A DNA stretch of 64,000 nucleotides from Ferrimonas lipolytica (lineage in GTDB: Bacteria; Pseudomonadota; Gammaproteobacteria; Enterobacterales; Shewanellaceae). The notes beneath the pieces were generated by a model. That model was not told the origin of the DNA. It saw only the letters and a program-made list of their open reading frames with translations, and made no database searches. A program made the translations under genes and the position numbers. The stretch is taken from NCBI RefSeq assembly GCF_012295575.1, contig NZ_CP051180.1, positions 2,976,001-3,040,000 of the forward strand, in the 5' to 3' direction. Every line of letters starts with the position of its first letter. Position 1 is the first letter of the stretch. Shown here in pieces: positions 7,697 to 16,281 of this stretch.

Positions 7697-9377
7697 GTAA
7701 GTTGTCCTCTGAGTCGTTCAATCGCACGATGACACAAACGCCACCGCCTTCATTTAATTCCAGTGAGAGCTCTGCTCCCATTTTACTGGCACGTTCTCGC
7801 ATAATGCCCAAACCAAAGTGACCAGACACATCTTTGGGAATATCCATCCCTTTGCCATCATCACACACGCTGACACGCCAGCTGGCTCCTTTTGCAACGC
7901 CACGAATGGTGATGTTGTCGGCCTCCGCATGTTTAATCGCGTTCACTACCGCTTCTTGTAACAGCTGCAGAAGGTGTACCTGCCGGCTGGCCTCCAATAC
8001 AATTTTAGGCAAGCGATAATCAAGTTTGAGCTTGGTTTTAGTCCGGGGCTGCAACTGCTCAATCATACTGTTAAGCGCTTGGCGCAGATCGGTCGCCACC
8101 AACTTTAAACGGAAGGTGCTGAGCAACTCCCGCAGTTGTTTATAAGCGGCATCAGTCGAGTCCTGCAATGCCGCTGTGGCATCATCAATGGCAGCCTTTT
8201 GACCGGAACGATTAGCTCGTTTAAGTAAGCTTATCTGGATCTTCATATAGGCTAGCAACTGCCCTAACGAGTCGTGCAGTTCACGGGCAATAATTGCCCG
8301 TTCCTCCATCAAGCCCATCTGCTCGTGCTGGTTGGCGTCTTGTTGGATCCGTAGCGTCTGACTGATCAATAGCGCAAAACTGTGCAACAGCTCTTTATCC
8401 ACCTTGCCTTCATGACTGACCAGCAACGAACCTTGCACGCCGTGCTGTTCCGGTAACTTTACTTCGTAATTAGCATCTACAGCAGAACCAACCCGCCACT
8501 TTATTCGTTGTTCATCACCTAACCACAAGCCTACTGAAGTTGCGCCAATATGCTGTTTGAACGCATCGAGGCCAATCTCAATCAGCTCGGTCTTTTGCGG
8601 TTGCGCATGCAACGTAAACGAAGTGTCGTATAAGAAGGTTAGATTCAGGTGCGCCTGCCGAAGTGCAATATCCTGCGCTTCAACTCGATTGGCTAAGCGT
8701 TGGTACAACGTATTCAGTTGATGACTGGCACTTGCCATCGAATCACCTAACGTGGAGAGCTCCCGAAACCGCGAAGCCGGGTTAATGACGTTGAAGTCAC
8801 CTGAAGCCATCAGTTCAGCATTATCTTCAAGCTGCGCCAGTGGCTGGATAACTTGGCGTCGAATATAGATAAACGCTAGTAGCGTTAAACCGCCAATCAA
8901 CACCATCGCTGCGATTTGACAGATTAATAACATCAATAGTTTTTGCCGGGAGAAATTCTCCAGTTCGCGCACAAAGGCATCGATTTCCTCGACAAACGGC
9001 TGCACCTCATTGACGTAGCGATTAATGTCCCCCTTCTCGATAAGGCCACGCATGCTGTCCCAACGGTTCTCAACCAAGCGGAATCGCTGCTCCAACTCAT
9101 CAGGGCTTAAACCTTGCTCGGCAAGATTACCTTCTAGGGCGTGCAGCACTAGCTCAAACTGATCCAATTTAAAGGGCAACTTAGTTGGAGTGGTAGTTGC
9201 AACGAATACCAGCTGATAGGAACGCATGCGCAATGAACCTGCGTAGTTAATCGCTCGCCCGTCGCCGATGCTGTATATAGCGGTAATAAGGCCAACGCTG
9301 GCTTGGACGGTGACACAAAGCATCACTACTGCAATCGTGACCGCAACACTGCGCCCGAGGGATAACTTATTGGCCAT
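7689..9377 (-). CDS. narQ: Nitrate/nitrite sensor histidine kinase NarQ-like
   Basis: A 562-residue membrane sensor kinase. A first transmembrane helix (about residues 10-35) is followed by the P-box DGRAINYAGSLRMRSYQL, the ligand-binding signature of NarX/NarQ. Then come a helical periplasmic domain, a second transmembrane helix near residues 165-190, a HAMP linker, a GAF-like region and a HisKA_3 dimerisation helix with the phospho-accepting His in ARELHDSLGQLLAYMK. The ATPase domain follows, with NAIKHAEA and DDGKGM boxes. The ATG at 9377 was preferred over one 20 codons upstream because the latter adds an unusual polar leader. It detects nitrate or nitrite in the periplasm and signals to the overlapping narP product. 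Confidence 0.9.
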   Translation of the reverse strand: MANKLSLGRSVAVTIAVVMLCVTVQASVGLITAIYSIGDGRAINYAGSLRMRSYQLVFVATTTPTKLPFKLDQFELVLHALEGNLAEQGLSPDELEQRFRLVENRWDSMRGLIEKGDINRYVNEVQPFVEEIDAFVRELENFSRQKLLMLLICQIAAMVLIGGLTLLAFIYIRRQVIQPLAQLEDNAELMASGDFNVINPASRFRELSTLGDSMASASHQLNTLYQRLANRVEAQDIALRQAHLNLTFLYDTSFTLHAQPQKTELIEIGLDAFKQHIGATSVGLWLGDEQRIKWRVGSAVDANYEVKLPEQHGVQGSLLVSHEGKVDKELLHSFALLISQTLRIQQDANQHEQMGLMEERAIIARELHDSLGQLLAYMKIQISLLKRANRSGQKAAIDDATAALQDSTDAAYKQLRELLSTFRLKLVATDLRQALNSMIEQLQPRTKTKLKLDYRLPKIVLEASRQVHLLQLLQEAVVNAIKHAEADNITIRGVAKGASWRVSVCDDGKGMDIPKDVSGHFGLGIMRERASKMGAELSLELNEGGGVCVIVRLNDSEDNLHD

Positions 9378-9450
9378 GAAAATGCTCGTATGAAAGGAAC
9401 GTTTATTGTGCCGCGACTGATGTGGCATAACCAGCAAAATTAGGCCTATT

Positions 9451-9533
9451 TGTGATCTAAAAGCGCGTGTGTGCGGGTGATTTTTGCACTAACTTTATAG
9501 AGGATGTACTCCTACTAAATTTAAGGATTAATA
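9451..9533 (+). promoter_or_regulatory. nrfA upstream region with a NarP-type heptamer
   Basis: Between narQ and nrfA. TACTCCT at 9507-9513 matches the NarL/NarP heptamer TACYYMT, but no second heptamer is arranged as a 7-2-7 palindrome. TGTGATCT at 9451 is a CRP/FNR-type half-site without a good partner half. AAGGA at about 9523 is the ribosome-binding site that selects the ATG at 9534 over the ATG nine bases later. This is suggestive only. Confidence 0.35.
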
Positions 9534-10919
9534 ATGAGGACTATGGTTTCTAAGACCGCCTGCGTGTTGATGGCTGCAATTGCATCCATCTCCTTCAGTG
9601 CAGGAGCAGCGCAAATCACCGAGGCGGACAACAGCAAGTTTTCACGCTTTAAAAAGCAGCATGAGTCATGGATGAAGACCAGCGAAAGTGACGAGGTTGA
9701 GGATGCCCTAGCCGGTGATCCTAATCTGGTTGTGCTTTGGGCCGGTTATGGTTTTTCCAAAGACTATAACAAGGCACGTGGGCACCACTACGCCATTACC
9801 GACATTCGCAATACTTTGCGAACCGGCGGTCCAACCGGCCCAGAAGATGGACCGATGCCAATGGCTTGTTGGTCATGTAAGTCTCCCGATGTGCCACGCT
9901 ATATAGAAACCAATGGCGAGAAAGAGTATTTCACTGGTAAGTGGGCTAAAGGTGGCGACGAGATCAATAACCAAATTGGTTGCGGCAACTGCCACGACAA
10001 TAACGCTCGACTGCGGATGAGTGTGCCTTTCGCTATACGTGCCATGGATACCATCGGCTGGAATTGGAAAGAAGCCACTAAGTCACAAAAACAGACCATG
10101 GTCTGTTCTCAATGTCACGTTGAATACTACTTCGAAAAGAGCAACAAATTCGTTAAATTCCCATGGGATATGGGCACCGATGCACTGCAGATCGAGAAGT
10201 ACTACGACAGCATTCAGTTCTCAGACTGGACCCACGGGATCTCTAAGGCACCGATGCTGAAAGCCCAGCATCCGGGCTTTGAAACCACGACCTCCGGTAC
10301 CCATGGGCGCAATAACGTCTCCTGTACGGACTGTCACATGCCGCGAGTCACTAACGCCGAGGGGCGCAAGTTTACCGATCACAACGTTGGTAACCCATTT
10401 GACCAGTTCGAATTCACTTGTGCTCGCTGTCACGATCAGAGCAAAGAGGATCTCGAAAAAGTAGTTCATGGTTATAAGGAGATGGTGAACGAAGCTAAGC
10501 TTAATGCCGAGAAACAATTGGTACACGCGCACTTTGAGGCCAAAGCCGCTTGGGATGCTGGTGCAACCGAAGCGGAAATGAAAGAGGTGCTGACCGCCAT
10601 TCGCCACAGCCAATGGCGTTGGGATATGGCTATCGCTTCCCACGGAATCCATATGCACAACCCAGCCGAAGCTCTGCGCTTATTGGCCAGCTCACTTGAG
10701 CGTAGTGCTGATGCCCGAGCCGCTTTGGCGCGAGTATTGGCTAAGCATGGTTACACCGACGTGGTTGCCATTCCTGATATCTCCACCAAAGCCGCAGCGC
10801 AAGCTGCCGTTGGTTGGGATATGGAGAAACTGGAAGCAGAGAAAGCAAAATTCCTAGAAACATTGGCGCCTAAGTGGGACGAAAGTTACAACAACAAGTA
10901 CGGCAGCTCTCCTGAGTAA
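9534..10919 (+). CDS. nrfA: Pentaheme cytochrome c nitrite reductase NrfA
   Basis: Reduces nitrite to ammonium with six electrons in the periplasm. The 461-residue precursor has a Sec signal peptide ending near GAAQ (residues 24-27). It carries the unusual lysine-ligated catalytic heme motif CWSCK (112-116) and four CxxCH motifs (150-154, 191-195, 264-268, 296-300), exactly the NrfA pattern. The C-terminal third is helical, as expected for the dimer interface. No nrfBCD or nrfH electron-donor gene follows; a terminator closes the transcript, so electrons must come from a quinol-oxidising protein encoded elsewhere (CymA in Shewanella-like organisms; inference). It is divergent from narQP. Confidence 0.97.
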   Translation: MRTMVSKTACVLMAAIASISFSAGAAQITEADNSKFSRFKKQHESWMKTSESDEVEDALAGDPNLVVLWAGYGFSKDYNKARGHHYAITDIRNTLRTGGPTGPEDGPMPMACWSCKSPDVPRYIETNGEKEYFTGKWAKGGDEINNQIGCGNCHDNNARLRMSVPFAIRAMDTIGWNWKEATKSQKQTMVCSQCHVEYYFEKSNKFVKFPWDMGTDALQIEKYYDSIQFSDWTHGISKAPMLKAQHPGFETTTSGTHGRNNVSCTDCHMPRVTNAEGRKFTDHNVGNPFDQFEFTCARCHDQSKEDLEKVVHGYKEMVNEAKLNAEKQLVHAHFEAKAAWDAGATEAEMKEVLTAIRHSQWRWDMAIASHGIHMHNPAEALRLLASSLERSADARAALARVLAKHGYTDVVAIPDISTKAAAQAAVGWDMEKLEAEKAKFLETLAPKWDESYNNKYGSSPE

Positions 10920-10941
10920 CCGTTAACTTGGTTCGATTATC

Positions 10942-10966
10942 AAGGCAGCCTATGGCTGCCTTTTTT
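10942..10966 (+). terminator. nrfA terminator
   Basis: AAGGCAGCC and GGCTGCCTT form a 9-bp stem over a TAT loop, followed by a run of T. Confidence 0.92.
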
Positions 10967-11033
10967 ATGGCTGTGTCGTAGTTAGCTGTTGAAGTTTATC
11001 TTAAGCCTTCGGCTTCATCGATTTCGGTGCTTT

Positions 11034-11112
11034 AGGGGAGGATGTCGCGGTGGCGACGGCACATTCTTGTATGCATTAGGGGGGAGCTCCGCCCCCTTTG
11101 GAATCCCCCTTT
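11034..11112. repeat. GC-rich palindromic intergenic sequence, possible dispersed repeat
   Basis: The nrfA-glnK gap is over 500 bases. Its first half is GC-rich and full of short inverted repeats: GCGGTGGCGACGG near 11046, and GGGGG (11079-11083) pairing with CCCCC (11092-11096), followed by a second CCCCC. This looks like a REP-type intergenic element, but only one copy is present in the window. The reading frames across it have no protein-like features. Confidence 0.3.
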
Positions 11113-11307
11113 GCCTTAGGTCGCAGTCCAAAACGCTTCGCTGAACTGCTCCAATGCGGCAGGAGATCAACGGCGGTAGTGCTTTCCCCTTGTATCAAAA
11201 CTCGCCTAGCCGGTGCTTTAACAGCATTGGAAACAACAACACTTAGTTGGTACACAGCTTTTTTATTCCTAGCTCGACAACCTCACAGCTTGCACCACAA
11301 CGCACCC

Positions 11308-11324
11308 TGCACAATAAGTGTGCA
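11308..11324 (+). promoter_or_regulatory. NtrC-type enhancer palindrome upstream of glnK
   Basis: TGCACA-N5-TGTGCA is a perfect 17-bp dyad resembling the NtrC consensus (TGCACT-N5-AGTGCA form). It lies about 85 bases upstream of the sigma-54 -24 element, the expected enhancer distance. Additional half-sites (TGCACC at 11291, GGTGCA near 11341) flank it. Confidence 0.68.
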
Positions 11325-11409
11325 ACAACACAGTCCAACTCGGTGCATGCTTCCAGCCCCCACCAGCGCCATAACATCTAAATCATTGTTAATGTTAGAT
11401 AAAAAAAAC

Positions 11410-11425
11410 TGGCACAACTGTTGTA
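11410..11425 (+). promoter_or_regulatory. Sigma-54 promoter of glnK-amtB
   Basis: TGGCAC-N5-TTGT matches the -24/-12 sigma-54 consensus (TGGCAC-N5-TTGC) in all but the last base. It lies 40 bases before the glnK start codon. The gene pair and the upstream NtrC-type palindrome make this assignment convincing. Confidence 0.78.
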
Positions 11426-11464
11426 AGAGTCTTGGCAACTAATTAAAAAGGCGAGGTAACGGCA

Positions 11465-11803
11465 ATGAAACTGGTCAGTGCAATCATAAAACCATTCAAG
11501 CTAGATGACGTTAGAGAAGCCATCGCCGAGTTAGGCGTTGAAGGATTGACCGTCACTGAAGTTAAAGGCTTTGGTCGTCAAAAAGGTCATACCGAACTCT
11601 ATCGCGGGGCGGAATACCAAGTAGATTTTCTCCCAAAAGTGAAACTAGAGATCGCTACCTCAACCGACAAGGTTGAACGCCTACTCGAAGTGATCACTGC
11701 AGCCGCCGGAACCGGCAAAATCGGGGATGGGAAAATCTTTGTCGTCGATCTTGATCGTGTGGTTCGGATCCGTACTGGCGAACTCGACGCCGAAGCAATT
11801 TAA
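11465..11803 (+). CDS. glnK: PII nitrogen-regulatory protein GlnK
   Basis: A 112-residue PII protein, the standard family length. It begins [19 protein letters not shown], contains the T-loop with the uridylylation site Tyr51 in [15 protein letters not shown], and ends with the RVVRIRTGE signature. GlnK senses 2-oxoglutarate and ATP/ADP, and blocks the ammonium channel AmtB when nitrogen is sufficient. It is co-transcribed with amtB, which starts 13 bases after it, and is preceded by a sigma-54 promoter and NtrC-type site. That arrangement identifies it as GlnK rather than GlnB. GCGAGG precedes the start. Confidence 0.95.
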   Translation: MKLVSAIIKPFKLDDVREAIAELGVEGLTVTEVKGFGRQKGHTELYRGAEYQVDFLPKVKLEIATSTDKVERLLEVITAAAGTGKIGDGKIFVVDLDRVVRIRTGELDAEAI

Positions 11804-11816
11804 GGAGGAACCCAAC

Positions 11817-13070
11817 ATGGAACAAGTTACCGAATTGACGAGCACAGTTACTGAATTACGCTTTGCCTTAGATACCTTTTACTTCTTGGTGTCTGGCGCC
11901 TTAGTGATGTGGATGGCAGCCGGGTTTGCGATGCTCGAAGCGGGGTTAGTCCGCTCTAAAAATACCACCGAGATCCTAACCAAAAACATGGCACTGTACG
12001 CCATTGCTTGTGCCATGTTCCTGTTGGTCGGTTACAACATTATGTACGTCGACAACGTCGAAGGCGGCTGGTTACCAAGCTTTGGCAGCCTGATTGGCAG
12101 CCAAGCAGAGGGGGCCGATCACGCCCTTGAGTCTGATTTCTTTTTCCAAATGGTGTTCGTTGCAACTGCCATGTCCATTGTGTCCGGCGCTGTCGCTGAA
12201 CGCATGAAGCTTTGGGCATTTCTGGCGTTTGCTGTTGTGTTAACTGGCTTTATCTATCCGATAGAGGGGTACTGGACCTGGGGGGGTGGCTTTATCTCTA
12301 GCACTATCGGATTTGTAGACTTTGCTGGATCAGGCATTGTCCATATGGCTGGTGCCGCAGCAGCAATCGCTGGTGTGCTTTTATTAGGAGCGCGTAAGGG
12401 GAAATACAACGCCGATGGCAGCGTAAATCCGATTCCGGGCTCAAACCTACCACTGGCAACACTGGGTACCTTTATTTTGTGGTTAGGCTGGTTTGGTTTT
12501 AACGGTGGCTCGCAATTGTTGATTTCCGATGCTGAAAACTCAACCGCTGTTGCTAAGATCTTCGTTAATACTAACTCCGCTGCTGCCTTTGGTGCCATCG
12601 CTGCGCTGCTGCTTTGTAAAATCACCTGGGCAAAAGCCGATTTAACCATGATATTGAACGGCGCTTTGGCTGGCCTAGTTGCTATCACAGCCGACCCGCT
12701 ATCACCATCACTGCCTATGGCTGCACTGATTGGTGGCATCTCTGGTAGCTTAGTAGTGTTCTCCATCGTTGCGATGGACAAGATTAAGCTGGACGACCCT
12801 GTGGGTGCAATTTCAGTTCACGGCGTGTGTGGCCTATTTGGTTTGTTAGCAGTACCAGTATCCAATGCCGACGCCACCTTTGGCGGCCAGCTACTGGGTG
12901 CTGCCATCATCTTCGCTTGGGTATTTAGCACCAGCTTCGTAGTATGGGTAGCGCTTAAATACTCCATGGGGATCCGTGTTACCGAAGAGGAAGAGTACAA
13001 CGGCATGGATGCATCAGATTGTGGTATTGATGCGTACCCTGAGTTCGTCACAGTGAAAAGCCAAAGCTAA
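11817..13070 (+). CDS. amtB: Ammonium transporter AmtB
   Basis: A 417-residue inner-membrane channel with about eleven predicted transmembrane helices and Amt family landmarks: GFAMLEAGLVRSKN near residues 36-49, WLGWFGFNGGSQL in the middle, and VHGVCGLFGLLAVP, which carries a pore histidine. The true start is the ATG at 11817, after an excellent AAGGAGG; an upstream in-frame TTG lies inside glnK. There is no cleavable signal peptide, unlike enterobacterial AmtB. It conducts ammonia under nitrogen limitation and is gated by GlnK. A hairpin terminator follows. Confidence 0.95.
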   Translation: MEQVTELTSTVTELRFALDTFYFLVSGALVMWMAAGFAMLEAGLVRSKNTTEILTKNMALYAIACAMFLLVGYNIMYVDNVEGGWLPSFGSLIGSQAEGADHALESDFFFQMVFVATAMSIVSGAVAERMKLWAFLAFAVVLTGFIYPIEGYWTWGGGFISSTIGFVDFAGSGIVHMAGAAAAIAGVLLLGARKGKYNADGSVNPIPGSNLPLATLGTFILWLGWFGFNGGSQLLISDAENSTAVAKIFVNTNSAAAFGAIAALLLCKITWAKADLTMILNGALAGLVAITADPLSPSLPMAALIGGISGSLVVFSIVAMDKIKLDDPVGAISVHGVCGLFGLLAVPVSNADATFGGQLLGAAIIFAWVFSTSFVVWVALKYSMGIRVTEEEEYNGMDASDCGIDAYPEFVTVKSQS

Positions 13071-13094
13071 TCCGCGGCGTTTCGCCTAGCTTAC

Positions 13095-13124
13095 CAACAC
13101 GCCTACCGCTGTAGGCGTGTTGTT
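13095..13124 (+). terminator. glnK-amtB terminator
   Basis: AACACGCCTAC and GTAGGCGTGTT form a long stem over a short CGCT loop, followed by a T-rich stretch. Confidence 0.8.
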
Positions 13125-13151
13125 GTATCTAGCGCCGAGAAAAGAGTGTCG

Positions 13152-13350
13152 TTAGTACGAGCTGAGCAACGGCAGTAATAAATGAACTGTTATTACCAAC
13201 CCTACGAATGCACCCGCTAGCTCACTCAACTGAAACGCTCGGGCAATGCCTTGGCTATCACTAGCATCGCCCAACACTAAGCTACTCACGAATAACCAAT
13301 ACCGACAACAGCATCATCATGCCGATTGCTGCGCCAGAAATTAGCAGTTC
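13152..13350 (-). pseudogene. Decayed gene for a small membrane protein
   Basis: On the minus strand two hydrophobic stretches are readable in different frames. The upstream one (ELLISGAAIGMMMLLSVLVI) ends at a stop. The next frame continues with LGDASDSQGIARAFQLSELA and GAFVGLVITVHLLLPLL, and stops at 13152. The pattern of membrane-like peptides broken by a frame change suggests a remnant gene. I do not recognise the family, and the part between 13350 and the mdh terminator shows nothing readable. Confidence 0.35.
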
Positions 13351-13512
13351 CCCCCTGACTTATACCCTCGCCTGCCAACCCCAGTAGCAGACCTAAGTGC
13401 ATATCAACACCAAGTCCAGCGTTTCATAGGCTCCAATTGAATTGGCATACAGTTGACGATATCGCAGTGGCGAAGAATGTGATTGGCTCGGCGCATTGGC
13501 AACATCAAAGCA

Positions 13513-13544
13513 TAAAAAAACCGACGCATCAGCGTCGGTTTGTT
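13513..13544 (-). terminator. mdh terminator
   Basis: On the minus strand, AACCGACGC pairs with GCGTCGGTT over TGAT and is followed by a run of seven T. Confidence 0.92.
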
Positions 13545-13564
13545 AGCACTAGCAAAGAGCATTA

Positions 13565-14500
13565 TTACTTAACGAACTCTTCACCAATGTGAATATCACC
13601 CTTAAGAGTCTCGAGCATGCCGGTCAGTGCATCTTGCTCGAAAGCACTGAGGCCACCGTACGGCAAAATGGCTTTAACACCCGCGGTACCAAGTTCAATC
13701 GGCTGAGCAAAGAAACGAGCGTGTTCACCTGCGCCTTCAACGTAAGCGCACTCAATTACGCCCTGCTCACCTTGTAAACCTCGAACAACCGCTAAACCAA
13801 AGCGACAAGCCGCTTGCGCCATCGACAATGTGGCAGAACCGCCACCGGCTTTAGCTTCTACTACTTCTGTTCCGGCGTTCTGGATACGGTGAGTCAGGCT
13901 GGCAATTTCCTCAGCGCTAAACTCAACGCCCTTAACTTGGGACAGCAGTGGCAAGATAGTCACACCGCTATGGCCACCAATTACATTTAGCTTAACATCT
14001 GCAACGTTCAAGCCTTTTGCTTCAGCAATAAAGGTTTCACTGCGGATCACATCCAACGTGGTTACGCCGAACAATTTATTCTTGTCGTAAACACCCGCTT
14101 CTTTTAGCACTTCAGCAGCAATCGCCACTGTAGTGTTTACTGGATTGGTGATAATGCCGATACACGCTGTTGGAGCTACTGCAGCGACCTTAGCGGTTAG
14201 GTTCCGAATAATACCGGCATTAATATTGAACAGATCAGAACGGTCCATACCTGGCTTACGGGCAACACCCGCTGAGATCAGTACTACGTCAGCTCCCTCA
14301 AGCGCTGGGCTTGGGTCTTCGCCGGCAAAGCCGGTTGCTTCCACATCGGTAGGTATGTGGCTAATGTCTTTTGCTACGCCCGGGGTTACTGGCGCAATGT
14401 CATACAATGCCAATTTACTGCCAGCAGGCAGGTTCAGTTTCAACAACAGGGCTAAGGCCTGACCAATGCCACCTGCGGCACCCAATACTGCAACTTTCAT
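13565..14500 (-). CDS. mdh: NAD-dependent malate dehydrogenase
   Basis: Interconverts malate and oxaloacetate in the TCA cycle. The 311-residue protein starts with the Rossmann motif [10 protein letters not shown]. It carries the substrate-binding arginines in [11 protein letters not shown], the ITNPVNTT segment and the catalytic histidine in NVIGGHSG. The length matches E. coli Mdh (312). I chose the ATG at 14500, four codons inside the longest frame, because GGAG lies six bases before it. mdh is divergent from argR, the usual gammaproteobacterial arrangement. Confidence 0.97.
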   Translation of the reverse strand: MKVAVLGAAGGIGQALALLLKLNLPAGSKLALYDIAPVTPGVAKDISHIPTDVEATGFAGEDPSPALEGADVVLISAGVARKPGMDRSDLFNINAGIIRNLTAKVAAVAPTACIGIITNPVNTTVAIAAEVLKEAGVYDKNKLFGVTTLDVIRSETFIAEAKGLNVADVKLNVIGGHSGVTILPLLSQVKGVEFSAEEIASLTHRIQNAGTEVVEAKAGGGSATLSMAQAACRFGLAVVRGLQGEQGVIECAYVEGAGEHARFFAQPIELGTAGVKAILPYGGLSAFEQDALTGMLETLKGDIHIGEEFVK

Positions 14501-14637
14501 CGTTGTCTCCATCTTTCCATGAAAATGTGATAGACATCACTCTATTGGCGCCCACAATACCCAAAGGTAAGACGTTTCGCAATGACTGGTATCAATACTG
14601 TCAATGGCAGCAAAAATGGCTGTAGATAATACGTAAT

Positions 14638-14676
14638 GATGAATTTTTATGCCGTATATATGAATCACTCTTGCTT
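14638..14676 (+). promoter_or_regulatory. Tandem ARG boxes upstream of argR
   Basis: Two 18-bp half-conserved operators begin with TGAAT at 14640 and 14661, exactly 21 bases apart (18-bp box plus a 3-bp spacer). The first, TGAATTTTTATGCC, is close to the ARG box TGAAT-N4-ATTCA; the second is weaker. This spacing is what an ArgR hexamer uses, which predicts autoregulation of argR. The boxes lie about 65-100 bases before its start codon. Confidence 0.62.
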
Positions 14677-14739
14677 TATAAGCACTATTTATGCAACCTA
14701 ACCCTCCTTAAAAGCTAACTTTGTTGTATTAAAGCACTT

Positions 14740-15210
14740 ATGAAGACAGGCCATCAGCAAGACGAACTAGTACGAGTATTCAAATCGATCTTGAAAGAGG
14801 AGCGATTTGGCTCACAAGGCGAGATCGTTACCGCACTGCAAGGGGAAGGGTTCAGCAATATTAACCAGTCCAAGGTATCGCGGATGCTTAGCAAGTTTGG
14901 GGCAGTACGCACTCGTAACGCTAAGCAAGAGATGGTGTACTGCTTACCTGCAGAGCTTGGGGTACCAACGGCGAATGCACAGCTTCGTAATCTAGTATTA
15001 GATGTTGATCATAACGGCAGCATGATCGTCGTTCACGCTAGTCCAGGCGCCGCCCAATTGATTGCTCGTCTGTTGGACTCCATGGGTAAAGCTGAGGGGA
15101 TTTTAGGCACCATCGCAGGCGACGATACCATCTTCATCGCTCCAACCAGCCACGCTCAATTAGAGCCAACCTTAGCGATGATCAAAGAACTGTTCAATTA
15201 CGTCGATTAG
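14740..15210 (+). CDS. argR: Arginine repressor ArgR
   Basis: A 156-residue transcription factor, the usual length. The N-terminal winged helix-turn-helix shows [12 protein letters not shown] and the recognition segment [19 protein letters not shown]. The C-terminal hexamerisation and arginine-binding domain has [15 protein letters not shown] and the acidic [10 protein letters not shown] that contacts arginine. It represses arginine biosynthesis genes when arginine is abundant, and tandem ARG boxes before the gene suggest that it controls itself. Confidence 0.96.
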   Translation: MKTGHQQDELVRVFKSILKEERFGSQGEIVTALQGEGFSNINQSKVSRMLSKFGAVRTRNAKQEMVYCLPAELGVPTANAQLRNLVLDVDHNGSMIVVHASPGAAQLIARLLDSMGKAEGILGTIAGDDTIFIAPTSHAQLEPTLAMIKELFNYVD

Positions 15211-15236
15211 CCTCTACCAGTTAAGTCGCTAGATAC

Positions 15237-15270
15237 AAAAACGCCTAACGATTAAGTCAGGCGTTTTTTG
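15237..15270 (+). terminator. argR terminator
   Basis: AACGCCT pairs with AGGCGTT across an 11-12 base loop, followed by TTTTTG. The A-rich 5' flank may let it also serve the converging peroxidase gene. Confidence 0.78.
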
Positions 15271-15277
15271 TGGCAGC

Positions 15278-16195
15278 TTATAGATTCGCAGCTTGCTCTA
15301 AAAAGTCGAGCGACGGTGCAAAAAATGAAGCCCCCGTTACCGCTTGTGTATAGTTCAGCAAGTGATCGTGGTGGCCGTGGCCATCACCGACAACCATCGA
15401 ATGCAACTGCTTCTCAAAGTGTACCGGGGTATAACAACAGCTGATAAAGAACAGTCCCTGCTCCTTCATATCACCGTAAGGCATGCTTTGACGTAAAATC
15501 TCCATGCCTTTGCCGTGTTCATCTTTAAGATTGGTACGCTTAATATGACAGTAAGCAGGCTTGGCTGCTGATGGATACTCAACGTTATCAACCTTGGTGC
15601 GACCGATGGTATCTTCTTGAGTCTTTATCGATTGTTGTTGCCACTGCGCCATATTGTGTACGTAACGCTGGGTATGAACGTAACTACCACCAGCAAACTC
15701 ACCTTCGGCGACTAAGGCAACCTCACGCCGATGGCTGCCTGTAGGGTTTTCAGTGCCATCAACAAAACCGGTAAAGTCACGGTTATCAAGGTAACGGAAA
15801 CTACGCACCTCCTCGACCAATTCAGCAAAGCCAACCAAACGACGACACACTTCTTGCGCCACGACATGGTTAAAGTCGAGGCGGTCGCTGCGCAGGTGGA
15901 TAAACAGATCAACCGGCTGGCTTGGAGTGTGCCGATCTTCAGCTGAATATTGTGGGAACGGATTAAGCAATGGCGGACGCTGGTTTGGGTACAAGGTATC
16001 CCAATAGTTAGCACCAACGGCAACAAAACCATTAAAGGCACAATCAGCATTGCGATCAGCAGAGCTTTGCAGCCATGACGCTAATCCAGCTAATACTCCT
16101 GGCAATGCCAACTCAGCTCCTTCGTAGGCATTAAACATCATATATAACCCATGCAGATTACCCTCTGCACAGATCCCACCCTGCTCTCTCGGCAT
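15278..16195 (-). CDS. Dyp-type heme peroxidase
   Basis: A 305-residue dye-decolourising peroxidase without signal peptide, so probably cytoplasmic like E. coli YfeX. The signature GFVDGTENP (GxxDG with the distal catalytic Asp) and the downstream TIGRTKVDN segment are present. Members oxidise porphyrins and dyes with peroxide; a YfeX-like role in heme or porphyrin handling is inferred. The ATG at 16195 has AAGGA seven bases upstream; the longer frame uses a TTG that overlaps this site. The gene lies 86 bases downstream of the iron transporter gene fbpC on the same strand with no obvious terminator between, so it may belong to the same iron-responsive transcript. Confidence 0.92.
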   Translation of the reverse strand: MPREQGGICAEGNLHGLYMMFNAYEGAELALPGVLAGLASWLQSSADRNADCAFNGFVAVGANYWDTLYPNQRPPLLNPFPQYSAEDRHTPSQPVDLFIHLRSDRLDFNHVVAQEVCRRLVGFAELVEEVRSFRYLDNRDFTGFVDGTENPTGSHRREVALVAEGEFAGGSYVHTQRYVHNMAQWQQQSIKTQEDTIGRTKVDNVEYPSAAKPAYCHIKRTNLKDEHGKGMEILRQSMPYGDMKEQGLFFISCCYTPVHFEKQLHSMVVGDGHGHHDHLLNYTQAVTGASFFAPSLDFLEQAANL

Positions 16196-16281
16196 TGTCT
16201 TATCCTTCAAAATTCAACTGGCAATAGTTTGCTCACTGAGCCGCAATCAAGCAAGTAGGATAACGCTAAAACCAACATCAA

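Noticed and set aside
11098-11442. A 114-codon frame between nrfA and glnK
   Set aside because: It crosses the palindromic region, the NtrC-type site and the sigma-54 promoter, lacks a ribosome-binding site and has no protein-like composition.
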